Source: Sutterella seckii (lineage in GTDB: Bacteria > Pseudomonadota > Gammaproteobacteria > Burkholderiales > Burkholderiaceae_F). Taken from it: a DNA stretch of 39,073 bases. The position numbers and the translations under genes are program-made. Under the pieces are notes generated by a model. The model had not been told where the DNA came from. It saw nothing but the letters and a program-made list of their open reading frames with translations, and did no database searches. The DNA lies in the NCBI RefSeq assembly GCF_009183815.1, contig NZ_WEHX01000012.1, positions 1 through 39,073 of the forward strand. The letters are read 5' to 3'. Below, one piece after another: positions 7,327-14,246 of the stretch (the first letter of the stretch is position 1; each line of letters opens with the position of its first letter).

Positions 7327-8049
7327 ATGACCGATCTGACTCCCGGGCTGGATGCCCGGTGGAATCACGTTGTTCAGGAGCTCCATGAGGCGGAGAAGAA
7401 GGCCGGGCGGAGCGCCGGCGACGTGACGCTTCTTGCTGTCGGTAAGACCTTCAGCGCGGAGGCGCTTTTCGAGTGCGCGAAGCTCGGCGCCCGCGCCTTC
7501 GGCGAAAACTACGCTCAGGAAGGGTACTCGAAGGTGGATTGGTTTCGCGAGCACCATCCGGAGCTCGCGCTCGAATGGCATTTCATCGGGCCGCTTCAGG
7601 CCAATAAAACGCGCGGCGTTGCCGAGCGCTTCGACTGGGTGCAGTCGATTGACCGTGAAAAGATTGCCCGGCGCTTGTCCGAGCAGCGTCCGGAGGATCT
7701 TCCGCCCCTCAACCTGCTTATCGAAGTCAATATCGACGGCGAGGAATCGAAGTCGGGCGTGAAGCCCGATGCGCTCGAATCGCTCGCCGCGGAAATCGAA
7801 AAGCTTCCCCGCGTGCGGCTGCGCGGCCTGATGGCGATTCCGGCGCCTGCGGAGACCTATGAGGCCCGCATGAAGCCGCTTCTCGCGATGCGGGAGCTCT
7901 TTAATGAATTTAAAAAATCTCATCCCCATGCCGACACGCTCTCCATGGGCATGAGCGCAGATATGGACGAAGCCGTTGAAGCCGGATCCACAATGGTGCG
8001 GATCGGCCGCGCCATTTTCGGCGAACGCAATTACGCGCAAAAAGCCTGA
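7327..8049 (+). CDS. yggS: YggS/PLPBP family pyridoxal 5'-phosphate homeostasis protein
   Basis: This cytoplasmic PLP-binding protein is a single-domain TIM barrel of the alanine racemase N-terminal type. It buffers PLP and affects amino acid and keto acid pools, and has no known catalytic reaction. The 240-aa length is typical. The PLP lysine lies in LLAVGKTF (residues about 36-43), where most family members read AVSKT. ALGARAFGENYAQEG-like and EWHFIGPLQANKTR (about 82-95) blocks follow, and the phosphate-binding end SMGMSADMDEAVEAGSTMVRIGRAIFG is intact. AAAGGAA lies 6 bp before the ATG. It is followed 21 bp later by proC, an arrangement common in many bacteria, and reads as one operon with yqaA. 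Confidence 0.95.
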   Translation: MTDLTPGLDARWNHVVQELHEAEKKAGRSAGDVTLLAVGKTFSAEALFECAKLGARAFGENYAQEGYSKVDWFREHHPELALEWHFIGPLQANKTRGVAERFDWVQSIDREKIARRLSEQRPEDLPPLNLLIEVNIDGEESKSGVKPDALESLAAEIEKLPRVRLRGLMAIPAPAETYEARMKPLLAMRELFNEFKKSHPHADTLSMGMSADMDEAVEAGSTMVRIGRAIFGERNYAQKA

Positions 8050-8070
8050 CTTGGAATTTAGGAGAGAATC

Positions 8071-8877
8071 ATGCTGACGATAGGATTTCTGGGCGGCGGC
8101 AACATGGCCGCGGCGTTGATCGGGGGCCTTCTCAAGGAGAAGACCGAAGATCTGACGGTTCATGTGGTGGATCATCATCCGGAAAAGCTCGCGAAGCTCG
8201 AAGCCCTGGGCGCCAGAACGCACAAGGAGCCGGGCGACTGGATCACGGCCTGCGATCTTCTGGTGCTCGCCGTGAAGCCCCAGACCATGAAGGCGGCGGT
8301 GGAGCCGATCGTGAAGCTTCTGAACCCGAAGGGCGCGGCGCTTTCGATCGCCGCCGGCATCGAAGCGGGCGTTCTTTCCGGCTGGCTCGGGGGCTACCCC
8401 CTCATGCGCGCGATGCCCAATACCCCGGCGATGGTCGGAGCCGGCATTGCCGGGCTCTGGTCGCCCAAGGGGATGGACGAATCGCTTCGCGAGGCCGCGC
8501 TGCGGGTTCTGCGCGCCGGTGGCGAGGTCGTCGAAGTGAAGAATGAGTCGGAGATCGACCTTGTGGGCGCTATTCCCGGGAGCGGTCCGGCCTACGTTTT
8601 CCGCTTCATGGAGGCGCTCGAGAAGGCGGGCATCAAGCGCGGGCTCTCTGAGGAGAGCGCTCATGCGCTCGCGCTCGGGACGGTCTACGGCGCCGCAGAG
8701 CTCGCCCGCGTGTCCGGAGAGGAATTCTCGCTTCTGCGCGAAAAGGTGACGAGCAAGGGCGGCACGACGGCGAAGGCGCTCGAAGTCATGAACCGGCTCG
8801 ACATCGACCGGATGATGGACGAGGCTGTGGAAGCGGCCCTGAAGCGCACGGCTGAAATGAAGGCGCTCTTTCGCTGA
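8071..8877 (+). CDS. proC: Pyrroline-5-carboxylate reductase
   Basis: ProC catalyses the last step of proline synthesis, reducing 1-pyrroline-5-carboxylate with NAD(P)H in the cytoplasm. The 268-aa protein begins with the dinucleotide-binding motif GFLGGGNMAAALIGG (residues 4-18). It has the conserved MRAMPNTPAMVGAG block in the middle. It ends with the dimer domain signature AIPGSGPAYVFRFMEAL and the VTSKGGTTAKALE motif, all family hallmarks. It sits 21 bp after yggS, with GGAGAG near the ATG. The stop overlaps the yqaA start by one base (TGATG), so the two are translationally coupled. The window also carries proA, far away on the other strand; proB is not present. Confidence 0.97.
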   Translation: MLTIGFLGGGNMAAALIGGLLKEKTEDLTVHVVDHHPEKLAKLEALGARTHKEPGDWITACDLLVLAVKPQTMKAAVEPIVKLLNPKGAALSIAAGIEAGVLSGWLGGYPLMRAMPNTPAMVGAGIAGLWSPKGMDESLREAALRVLRAGGEVVEVKNESEIDLVGAIPGSGPAYVFRFMEALEKAGIKRGLSEESAHALALGTVYGAAELARVSGEEFSLLREKVTSKGGTTAKALEVMNRLDIDRMMDEAVEAALKRTAEMKALFR

Positions 8878-9320
8878 TGGGCGACATGACGGCATGGGTG
8901 CTTGCGCTCTTTGCGAGCGACAGCATCGACATTGCGCTCTTCGTGACGGCCTTTGTGTCGGCGACGCTTTTCCCCGGGGGCTCCGAAGTGATGCTCGCCG
9001 GGGCGCTCGCCGCGCAGCCCGAGCGCTGGGTCTGGCTCCTTGCCGTCGCGACGGCAGGAAACACGCTGGGCTCAATGACTTCCTGGGTGATCGGCCGCTT
9101 CATCCCTACGGTGAAGCGGGAGACGAAGGCCGTCCTGTGGGTGAGGCGCTGGGGCGCCTGGGCGCTTCTTTTTGCGTGGCTCCCCGTTGTGGGGGATGCG
9201 ATCCCTGTGGCTGCGGGGTGGCTCAGGATTGATCCGCTCATGAGCCTTCTCGCCATTGCCGTCGGCAAAGGCATCCGCTACGCCTGCGTAGCGGGAGCGG
9301 TTCTCCCGCTCGTTCTCTGA
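8877..9320 (+). CDS. YqaA family (DedA-like) membrane protein
   Basis: A 147-aa integral membrane protein with about four hydrophobic segments. The conserved stretch FVSATLFPGGSEVMLAGAL (residues about 23-41) matches the YqaA/DedA (SNARE-associated) family motif with the re-entrant loop Pro-Gly-Gly-Ser-Glu. A second conserved stretch, GNTLGSMTSWVIGRF, follows. DedA proteins are linked to undecaprenyl-phosphate or phospholipid flipping and membrane potential; YqaA itself has no established role. Its start codon shares a base with the proC stop. An alternative start at the ATG of 8886 (MTAWVL) would give a shorter N-terminus. After it comes a weak GCGG/CCGC hairpin but no clear terminator. Confidence 0.88.
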   Translation: MGDMTAWVLALFASDSIDIALFVTAFVSATLFPGGSEVMLAGALAAQPERWVWLLAVATAGNTLGSMTSWVIGRFIPTVKRETKAVLWVRRWGAWALLFAWLPVVGDAIPVAAGWLRIDPLMSLLAIAVGKGIRYACVAGAVLPLVL

Positions 9321-9348
9321 GAGGCGGCTAAAACCGCTCAAAATCATC

Positions 9349-9387
9349 TAACGGCGGCGATTTTTAAGGGATTCCCGCCGTTATAAT
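9349..9387 (+). promoter_or_regulatory. etfBA promoter with a palindrome over the -10 box
   Basis: A perfect TATAAT lies at 9382-9387 without a good -35 box. TAACGGCGG (9349-9357) and CCGCCGTTA (9375-9383) form a perfect 9-bp inverted repeat with a 17-bp spacer. It covers the -35 region and the first bases of the -10 box. A weak -35 with an overlapping palindrome is what one expects of a regulated promoter. No regulator can be named. Confidence 0.5.
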
Positions 9388-9476
9388 TGCGAATTGCTCT
9401 CAGGCGGAGCTTCTCTCCGCCCTCATAATCATCCCCTCCGCAGAAGGTTCCGCCAGCGCTTCGGTTAATGAAAGAA

Positions 9477-9518
9477 GCCCCGGCTGCGAGCTCCGGACCG
9501 GGGCGCATCCCGATTTTT
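9477..9518 (+). other. Leader hairpin before etfB
   Basis: GCCCCGG (9477-9483) pairs with CCGGGGC (9498-9504), and a T5 run appears nine bases later (9514-9518). The etfB ribosome binding site follows at once. It could be an attenuator or an mRNA-stabilising stem. The distance to the T-run makes a simple terminator doubtful. Confidence 0.4.
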
Positions 9519-9531
9519 GTTGAGGAACGCA

Positions 9532-10284
9532 ATGAAGATATTAGTTGCTGTGAAGCGGGTCGTTGACGCGAAGGTCAAGGTCCGCCCGCTCCCGGACCAT
9601 TCCGGACCGGACATCAAGCTCGCCCGCATGGCGATGAACCCCTTCGATGAAATTGCGGTTGAAGAGGCCGTCGAGCTGAAGGAAGCCGGGAAGGCCTCAG
9701 AGGTGGTTGCCGTTTCGATCGGCGGCGCGAAGTCGGTTGATGTTCTGCGCACCGCCATGGCGATCGGCGCCGACCGCGCCATTCATGTGGTTACCGACGA
9801 CGCCGTCGAACCTCTCGCTGCCGCGAAGATTCTTGCTCAGATCGTTGAGCGCGAGAAGCCCGGCATCGTGCTTCTCGGCAAGCAGGCGATTGACGACGAC
9901 TGCGGTCAGACGGGCCCGATGCTTTCGGGGCTCCTGCGCTATCCGCTCGGCGCCTTTGCGAGCGAAATCGAATTCGCGGACGACGGGCGCCTCGTCGTCA
10001 CGCGCGAAACCGACGGCGGCACGCAGACCGTGTCGCTCTCGATTCCTGCCGTGATCACGGCGGATCTCCGTCTTGCCGAACCCCGCTACGTGACGCTTCC
10101 CTCCATGGCGAAGGCCCGCAAGAAGCCCGTTGAGGCGATTCCCGTGGGCGAACTCGACGTCGATCTCACGCCGCGCGTGAAGACCCTTTCCGTTGAGCCG
10201 CCGCCGGCACGCAAGGCAGGCGTGATGGTTTCGAGCGTGGACGAGCTCGTTGAGAAGCTTCGCAACGAAGCGCATGTGATCTAA
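9532..10284 (+). CDS. etfB: Electron transfer flavoprotein, beta subunit
   Basis: EtfB is the AMP-binding subunit of the heterodimeric FAD protein that carries electrons from acyl-CoA and other dehydrogenases to ETF-quinone oxidoreductase. The 250-aa product starts MKILVAVKRVVDAKVKVR, with the ATG at 9532 preceded by GAGGAA. The Adenine-nucleotide alpha-hydrolase-like fold is marked by the NPFDEIAVEEAVELKE block (residues about 38-53). The ETF beta signature appears later as the VTRETDGGTQTVSLSIPAVITADLRLAEPRY region, where homologues read VxRExDxGxExxxxxLPxVxTxDLRLxxPRY. etfA follows after 21 bp. A structured leader precedes the gene. Confidence 0.96.
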   Translation: MKILVAVKRVVDAKVKVRPLPDHSGPDIKLARMAMNPFDEIAVEEAVELKEAGKASEVVAVSIGGAKSVDVLRTAMAIGADRAIHVVTDDAVEPLAAAKILAQIVEREKPGIVLLGKQAIDDDCGQTGPMLSGLLRYPLGAFASEIEFADDGRLVVTRETDGGTQTVSLSIPAVITADLRLAEPRYVTLPSMAKARKKPVEAIPVGELDVDLTPRVKTLSVEPPPARKAGVMVSSVDELVEKLRNEAHVI

Positions 10285-10305
10285 GGGATTTGAAGGAACG
10301 AAAGA

Positions 10306-11241
10306 ATGACTGCGCTTCTGATTGCTGATCATGACAATGTGAATCTGCGTCCTGCGACTGCGCATGCGCTGACCGCCGTCCTCCAGATGAGCGAGCCCGT
10401 CGACATTCTGGTGGCCGGCAACGGCTGCCAGGCTGTCGCCGAGAAGGCTGCGAAGCTGAAAGGCGTGCGCACGGTGATCCTCGCCGAGAACGCAAAGCTC
10501 GCGCAGGAGCTCCCCGAGGTCCTCGCGGACCTTGTCGTAGCGGAAGCTCCCGGGTACTCACACATCTTCTTTGCCGCGACGGCGCTTGGCAAAGCCGCCA
10601 TGCCCCGCGTTGCGGCGATGCTCGACCTCACGGCGATTTCCGACGTGGTGGGCGTGAAGGGTCCGAAGACCTTCGTTCGCGGCATTTATGCCGGGTCGCT
10701 TCTTGCGACGGTCGAAACCGAAGAAGTCGTCGTGGTGGGCACTGTCCGCACGACCGCCTTCGAAGCGACCGGGGAAGGCGAGGTTGCCGCCCCCATTGAA
10801 ACCGTCGAATGCCCCGATGCCGACGACACCTCGCGCTTCGTGAAGTTCACGGAAACGAAGAGCGATCGTCCGGAACTCGTCTCCGCACGCGTTGTCGTCG
10901 CGGGCGGCCGCGGCCTCATCGACGAAGCGGGCTTCAAGGCCCTCGAGGAACTCGCCGACTCCTGCGGCGCTGCCATCGGCGCCACCCGTACCGCGGTCGA
11001 CATGGGGCTCTGCCCCAACGACTGGCAGGTCGGTCAGACGGGCAAGATGATTGCCCCGCAGCTCTACATGGCCTTCGGCATTTCGGGCGCCATCCAGCAC
11101 ACGGCCGGCATCAAGGATGCCAAGGTGATCGTTGCGGTCGACAAGGACCCCGAAGCGCCGATCTTTGAAGTGGCCGATTACGGTCTCGTCGCTGACGGCG
11201 CCGAAACCTGCCGGGCGCTCAAGGGTAAGCTCGGCAAATAA
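10306..11241 (+). CDS. etfA: Electron transfer flavoprotein, alpha subunit
   Basis: EtfA binds FAD through its C-terminal domain and forms the working electron carrier with EtfB. The 311-aa protein has an N-terminal domain like EtfB (residues 1-190) and then the FAD domain. The latter shows VVAGGRGLIDEAGF, AIGATRTAVDMGLCPNDWQVGQTGK, and the FAD-binding signature YMAFGISGAIQHTAGIKDAK near residues 261-280. All are the expected conserved segments of a classical ETF rather than the bifurcating type, although sequence reading alone cannot exclude the latter. AAGGAACG precedes the ATG, and a strong terminator lies 40 bp after the stop. No acyl-CoA dehydrogenase gene is in the window, so the electron donor is unknown. 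Confidence 0.96.
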   Translation: MTALLIADHDNVNLRPATAHALTAVLQMSEPVDILVAGNGCQAVAEKAAKLKGVRTVILAENAKLAQELPEVLADLVVAEAPGYSHIFFAATALGKAAMPRVAAMLDLTAISDVVGVKGPKTFVRGIYAGSLLATVETEEVVVVGTVRTTAFEATGEGEVAAPIETVECPDADDTSRFVKFTETKSDRPELVSARVVVAGGRGLIDEAGFKALEELADSCGAAIGATRTAVDMGLCPNDWQVGQTGKMIAPQLYMAFGISGAIQHTAGIKDAKVIVAVDKDPEAPIFEVADYGLVADGAETCRALKGKLGK

Positions 11242-11280
11242 GCGCATCGGTTCCCGCAGGGGAAATCAGCGCTGAGTGAG

Positions 11281-11315
11281 AAGCGGTCTCTGGAATTTCC
11301 GGGACCGCTTTTTCT
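11281..11315 (+). terminator. Rho-independent terminator of etfBA
   Basis: AAGCGGTC (11281-11288) pairs with GACCGCTT (11303-11310) over a 14-nt loop and runs into TTTTTCTT. Confidence 0.9.
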
Positions 11316-11331
11316 TGCGTCGTAAGGATTA

Positions 11332-11391
11332 TTGCGGGAGAAGCGGCAATAGGCTAGAGTTGTTCCTCGCTATTCATATTGGGAATAGCGA
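11332..11391 (+). promoter_or_regulatory. Promoter of the molybdate-type ABC operon with a ModE-like palindrome
   Basis: TTGCGG (11332-11337) and TAGAGT (11355-11360) are spaced by exactly 17 bp. Starting about where transcription would begin is TCGCTATTC (11367-11375), 7 bp, then its perfect inverse GAATAGCGA (11383-11391). ModE operators have the form CGnTAT...ATAnCG with similar overall length, so a ModE-type repressor site is plausible. A T7 run follows three bases later, so the same sequence could also fold as a terminator or attenuator. Confidence 0.5.
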
Positions 11392-11422
11392 CATTTTTTT
11401 GCTGCGGGAGACTGTTTCCTAA

Positions 11423-12079
11423 ATGCTGAAGGCCCGATTCCGAAAGACGCTTGGCGGCTTCACGCTTGAGGCTCAACTCAACCTTGAACGCGGCATTAAT
11501 GTGCTTCGAGGCGAATCGGGTGCAGGGAAGACGACGGTTGCCAATCTCCTTTCGGGCGCGATGAGGCCCGATGACGGCGAAATCGAACTTGAAGGCCTGA
11601 CGGTTTATTCCCGCGCGCGCCGCATTTCGCTGCCGCCGCAGTCCCGCGGAATCGGCTTCGTCTTTCAGTCGCACCGGCTTTTTCCGCACCTCACGGTACG
11701 GGAAAACATCCTTTTCCCGAGCCTCTTCGGCGGGCGGAAGTCTGCGGTCGATTTTGACGAAACGATTGAGATTCTCGGGCTGGAGCCGCTTCTTGAGCGC
11801 CTCCCCTCGGGGCTCTCGGGCGGCGAGGCGCAGCGCGTTGCGCTCGGGCGGGCCCTCATGGGCGCCGAGCGGCTCCTCATTCTTGATGAACCCCTCTCGA
11901 GCCTTGATCCCAGGCGCCGGCACGTGCTCATGGATTTCATTGACGGCGCGTCGCGGCGAATGAATGTACCCTTCATCTACATCACGCACTCGGAAGAGGA
12001 AATGAGAAGGCTTGCCGACCGCGCCTTTCTCGTTGAGGACGGAACGATCGCCGAAATTCCGCGGAGTGCTTTTACTTAG
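11423..12079 (+). CDS. Molybdate/tungstate-type ABC transporter, ATP-binding protein
   Basis: This is the cytoplasmic ATPase that powers the permease encoded two genes downstream. The Walker A motif GESGAGKT is at residues 30-37, the signature LSGGEAQR begins at residue 131, Walker B LLILDEP is near 151-157, and the switch His follows in YITHSEEE. The short Q-loop region FVFQSHRLFPHLTVRENILFP resembles ModC. At 218 aa it lacks the C-terminal TOBE/MOP molybdate-binding domain found in ModC proteins of about 350 aa. It may therefore be a short ModC or a relative for another oxyanion. It is the first gene of the operon, an unusual order (ATPase, binding protein, permease). The binding-protein gene follows after 12 bp. 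Confidence 0.85.
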   Translation: MLKARFRKTLGGFTLEAQLNLERGINVLRGESGAGKTTVANLLSGAMRPDDGEIELEGLTVYSRARRISLPPQSRGIGFVFQSHRLFPHLTVRENILFPSLFGGRKSAVDFDETIEILGLEPLLERLPSGLSGGEAQRVALGRALMGAERLLILDEPLSSLDPRRRHVLMDFIDGASRRMNVPFIYITHSEEEMRRLADRAFLVEDGTIAEIPRSAFT

Positions 12080-12091
12080 GGAGACTCTTTC

Positions 12092-12829
12092 ATGAAGAAA
12101 ATTCTTTTGACGACTGCCGTTCTTGCAGCCTTCGGCTTTTCTGCCGGCGCCTCGGCGCAGGTGACCGTGACGACGGGCGGCGGCTATGTCAAGATGGTTG
12201 AGGCGCTTGCCGACAAGTACGAAGCGGAAACGGGCGCCAAGGTCTCGCGCGCCTTCGGCGGCAACATCGGACAGATGCTAGCTCAGGTAAAGAGCGGGAG
12301 CCCCGTGACGGTCGTGATTTCGGACGCCACGAGCCTCAAGAAGTTCACCACGGTCCTTAACGCCGATGCCGGCGTTCGCTTGGGCGACACGCCCCTGATT
12401 CTTGCCTGGAGAAAGGGCCTTGAACTCAAGGCTCCGTCGGATCTCGCGAAGCCTGATGTGAAGCGCATTGCCATGCCGGACCCCAAGGCCGCCGTCTACG
12501 GCCGCGCCGCGAAGGAATTCCTTGACGGTGCCGCTTTCGGCAAGGACGTTGCGCCCAAGATGAACGTCGTCTCCATGGTTCCGCAGGTCCTTTCCTATGT
12601 TTCCCAGGGCGAGATGGATGCGGGCTTCATTAATCTCCTCGCCGCCCGACAGGGAAAGGCGAAGCTCGGCGGCTTCATGGCGGTGAAGGAAGGGTATGAG
12701 CCCATCCGCATGACTGCGCAGCCCGTGAAGGGCGCGGAAGGCGAAGCGGCCGACGTGAAGGCGTTCCTCAAGTGGCTGGCTTCCCCTAAGGCGGATGCCA
12801 TCCTCGACAAATTCGGCGTCGTCCGCTGA
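12092..12829 (+). CDS. Molybdate-type ABC transporter, periplasmic binding protein (ModA-like)
   Basis: A 245-aa exported binding protein. A Sec signal peptide covers residues 1-22 (MKK, hydrophobic core, cleavage after ASA before QVTV). The mature part has the ModA/WtpA-like layout: a strand followed by GGYVKMVEALADKYEAETGAKV, then GNIGQMLAQVKSGSPVTVVISD. The middle has an IAMPDPKAAVYGRAAKEFL segment, as in ModA, and the C-terminus ends in AFLKWLASPKADAILDKFGV, the usual family tail. The opening VTTGGGYVKM differs from the usual ModA AAASL start, so the specific oxyanion (molybdate or tungstate) is not certain. GGGAG lies a suitable distance before the ATG. The permease gene follows after 15 bp. 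Confidence 0.87.
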   Translation: MKKILLTTAVLAAFGFSAGASAQVTVTTGGGYVKMVEALADKYEAETGAKVSRAFGGNIGQMLAQVKSGSPVTVVISDATSLKKFTTVLNADAGVRLGDTPLILAWRKGLELKAPSDLAKPDVKRIAMPDPKAAVYGRAAKEFLDGAAFGKDVAPKMNVVSMVPQVLSYVSQGEMDAGFINLLAARQGKAKLGGFMAVKEGYEPIRMTAQPVKGAEGEAADVKAFLKWLASPKADAILDKFGVVR

Positions 12830-12844
12830 TCGGACAAAGCGCTG

Positions 12845-13540
12845 ATGGATTCCCTGCGCTCGCTTCTAGGGTCGCCGGAGCTCCTCTTTGCCGTGACCCT
12901 CACGGCAAAGACCTGTGCTGCCGCGGGCGCAGGCTTCATCCTCTTTGCACCCCTTCTTGCGCTCCTCTTTTCGAGGAGAAGCGCCTTCTGGGTGCGGGCC
13001 CTGAGCTTTGTCGTGACGCTCCCCCTCGTTTTCCCGCCGGTGGCGCTCGGCTACCTGCTCCTCCTCCTTTTCGGACGAGGCGGCTTATTGGGCGGGATTC
13101 TGGATGAGGCAGGACTCGCCATTGTCTTCTCAGAGAATGCGGTGTTTCTCGCCGCCTTCATTGCCGGCCTTCCCCTCGTGGTGCGTCCCATTGAGGCCGC
13201 GCTTTCGGGCGAACGCCTGAAGAGCCTTGAATTCGCCGCGTGCGTCCACGGCGCGAATGCCGTCACGGTTTTTCGGCGGGTGACGCTCCCCCTCGTGCGC
13301 GGGCAGATCCTGGCCGGACTCCTTCTCGGCATTTCCCGGGCGTCGGGCGAAGTGGGCATCACGATGATGATCGGCGGCAATATTTCGGGAAAGACGAATA
13401 CGCTTTCGCTCGAAATCTTCAATGCCGTATCGCGTGCGGATTTCGACGCGGCAACAGCGCTCTGTCTTCTTCTTTCTGCGTTCACGCTCATTATTTTTGC
13501 CGTGCTCGATCGGCTGCAGCGCCGCGCGCAGGCGCTTTGA
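12845..13540 (+). CDS. modB: Molybdate-type ABC transporter, permease (ModB-like)
   Basis: A 231-aa inner-membrane permease of the binding-protein-dependent type with about five or six membrane segments. The cytoplasmic EAA loop that docks on the ATPase is seen as EFAACVHGANAVTVFRRVTLP near residues 129-149. It is followed by GQILAGLLLGISRASGEVGITMMIGGNISGKTNT, a close match to the ModB pattern of Arg-Ala-Xaa-Gly-Glu-Xaa-Gly and Gly-Asn-Ile. This is the best evidence that the operon moves molybdate or tungstate. It is the last gene of the three; a promoter for rpsP begins 25 bp after the stop. Confidence 0.9.
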   Translation: MDSLRSLLGSPELLFAVTLTAKTCAAAGAGFILFAPLLALLFSRRSAFWVRALSFVVTLPLVFPPVALGYLLLLLFGRGGLLGGILDEAGLAIVFSENAVFLAAFIAGLPLVVRPIEAALSGERLKSLEFAACVHGANAVTVFRRVTLPLVRGQILAGLLLGISRASGEVGITMMIGGNISGKTNTLSLEIFNAVSRADFDAATALCLLLSAFTLIIFAVLDRLQRRAQAL

Positions 13541-13564
13541 CTCCAGAAACCTATCCGCTTCTGC

Positions 13565-13594
13565 TTGCAGAAGGCTTCTCATCTCGAGTAGAAT
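13565..13594 (+). promoter_or_regulatory. Candidate promoter of the rpsP operon
   Basis: TTGCAG (13565-13570) and TAGAAT (13589-13594) are 18 bp apart. The predicted start is near 13601, giving an rpsP leader of about 125 nt. Confidence 0.55.
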
Positions 13595-13662
13595 CGCGCA
13601 TTCTGTGAGACCGGGAAAGCAGTTCAAAGCCGCTCGCCCGGAATTGCACCAAACTTTCGCAG

Positions 13663-13695
13663 AACCGCTTCTCCCCGGGACGGGGGTTCGGTTTT
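13663..13695 (+). terminator. Hairpin with T-run in the rpsP leader (terminator or attenuator)
   Basis: An outer stem AACCG/CGGTT encloses an inner CCCC/GGGG stem and is followed by TTTTG. It lies downstream of the candidate rpsP promoter and 34 bp before the rpsP ATG. It may therefore act as an attenuator for rpsP as well as ending the mod transcript. Confidence 0.5.
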
Positions 13696-13728
13696 GATTC
13701 AACGCACCAATGATTTAAGAGGTAACTC

Positions 13729-14010
13729 ATGGTCATCATTCGTCTCGCCCGTGGCGGCGCCAAGAAGCGTCCCTTCTACTCCCTCAACGTTTGCGACTCC
13801 CGCTGCCGTCGTGACGGCCGCTTCATCGAGCGCGTCGGCTTCTACAACCCGATGGCTGCCGGCCAGGCTGTCAAGCTCCAGGTCAATCTCGAGCGCGTCG
13901 CTTACTGGCAGAGCAAGGGCGCCCAGCTCTCCGATACGGTTGCCCGTCTCGTCAAGGAATTCAAGGCTCAGCCGGCTCCCGCCGCTGAAGAACCTGCCAA
14001 GGCTGAATAA
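13729..14010 (+). CDS. rpsP: 30S ribosomal protein S16
   Basis: S16 is a small-subunit assembly protein that binds 16S rRNA. The 93-aa product starts [20 protein letters not shown] and contains the conserved [14 protein letters not shown] segment (residues about 31-44). It ends in an Ala/Pro/Glu-rich tail (AAEEPAKAE) typical of betaproteobacterial S16. AAGAGGT lies 6 bp before the ATG. It is first in the classical rpsP-rimM-trmD-rplS order, but a 236-bp spacer with a hairpin/T-run and a long inverted repeat separates it from rimM. Confidence 0.98.
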   Translation: MVIIRLARGGAKKRPFYSLNVCDSRCRRDGRFIERVGFYNPMAAGQAVKLQVNLERVAYWQSKGAQLSDTVARLVKEFKAQPAPAAEEPAKAE

Positions 14011-14030
14011 TTTCAGTTCTTGAAGAGGAC

Positions 14031-14056
14031 GGGATGCTTCCCTGAAGCATCTTTTG
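14031..14056 (+). terminator. Hairpin with T-run after rpsP
   Basis: GATGCTTC (14033-14040) and GAAGCATC (14044-14051) form a perfect 8-bp stem with a CCT loop, followed by TTTTG. It would reduce read-through from rpsP into rimM. Confidence 0.7.
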
Positions 14057-14065
14057 TCCCGCTAG

Positions 14066-14213
14066 AAAACCCCGCATCTCTTTTCGGTGCGGACTCCCGC
14101 GAAGCTTCCCGCTCGCAGATCGTGCCTCTCGTGTCAAAGCACATTGGATCAGCACCAGGGAAGGTCGCCAAAATGGGGTCCGGTATCTACGCCAGAGGAA
14201 AATGCGGGGTTTT
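14066..14213. repeat. 148-bp element closed by 12-bp perfect inverted repeats, rpsP-rimM spacer
   Basis: AAAACCCCGCAT at 14066-14077 is the exact reverse complement of ATGCGGGGTTTT at 14202-14213. The 124 bp between them hold smaller self-complementary pieces (for example GCGG near 14089 with CCGC at 14097). They match no RNA family I recognise. No target-site duplication is visible at the edges. Options are a structured non-coding RNA or leader, or a MITE-like element. Confidence 0.5.
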
Positions 14214-14246
14214 GCTTGTCTATAACTTTCCCATTCTTCATTCGCC

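Noticed and set aside
14066-14213. The rpsP-rimM element as 4.5S RNA or 6S RNA
   Set aside because: The conserved SRP loop (GGTCCGGAAGGAAGCAGC-like) is absent, and the interior does not form the long rod with central bubble expected for 6S RNA.
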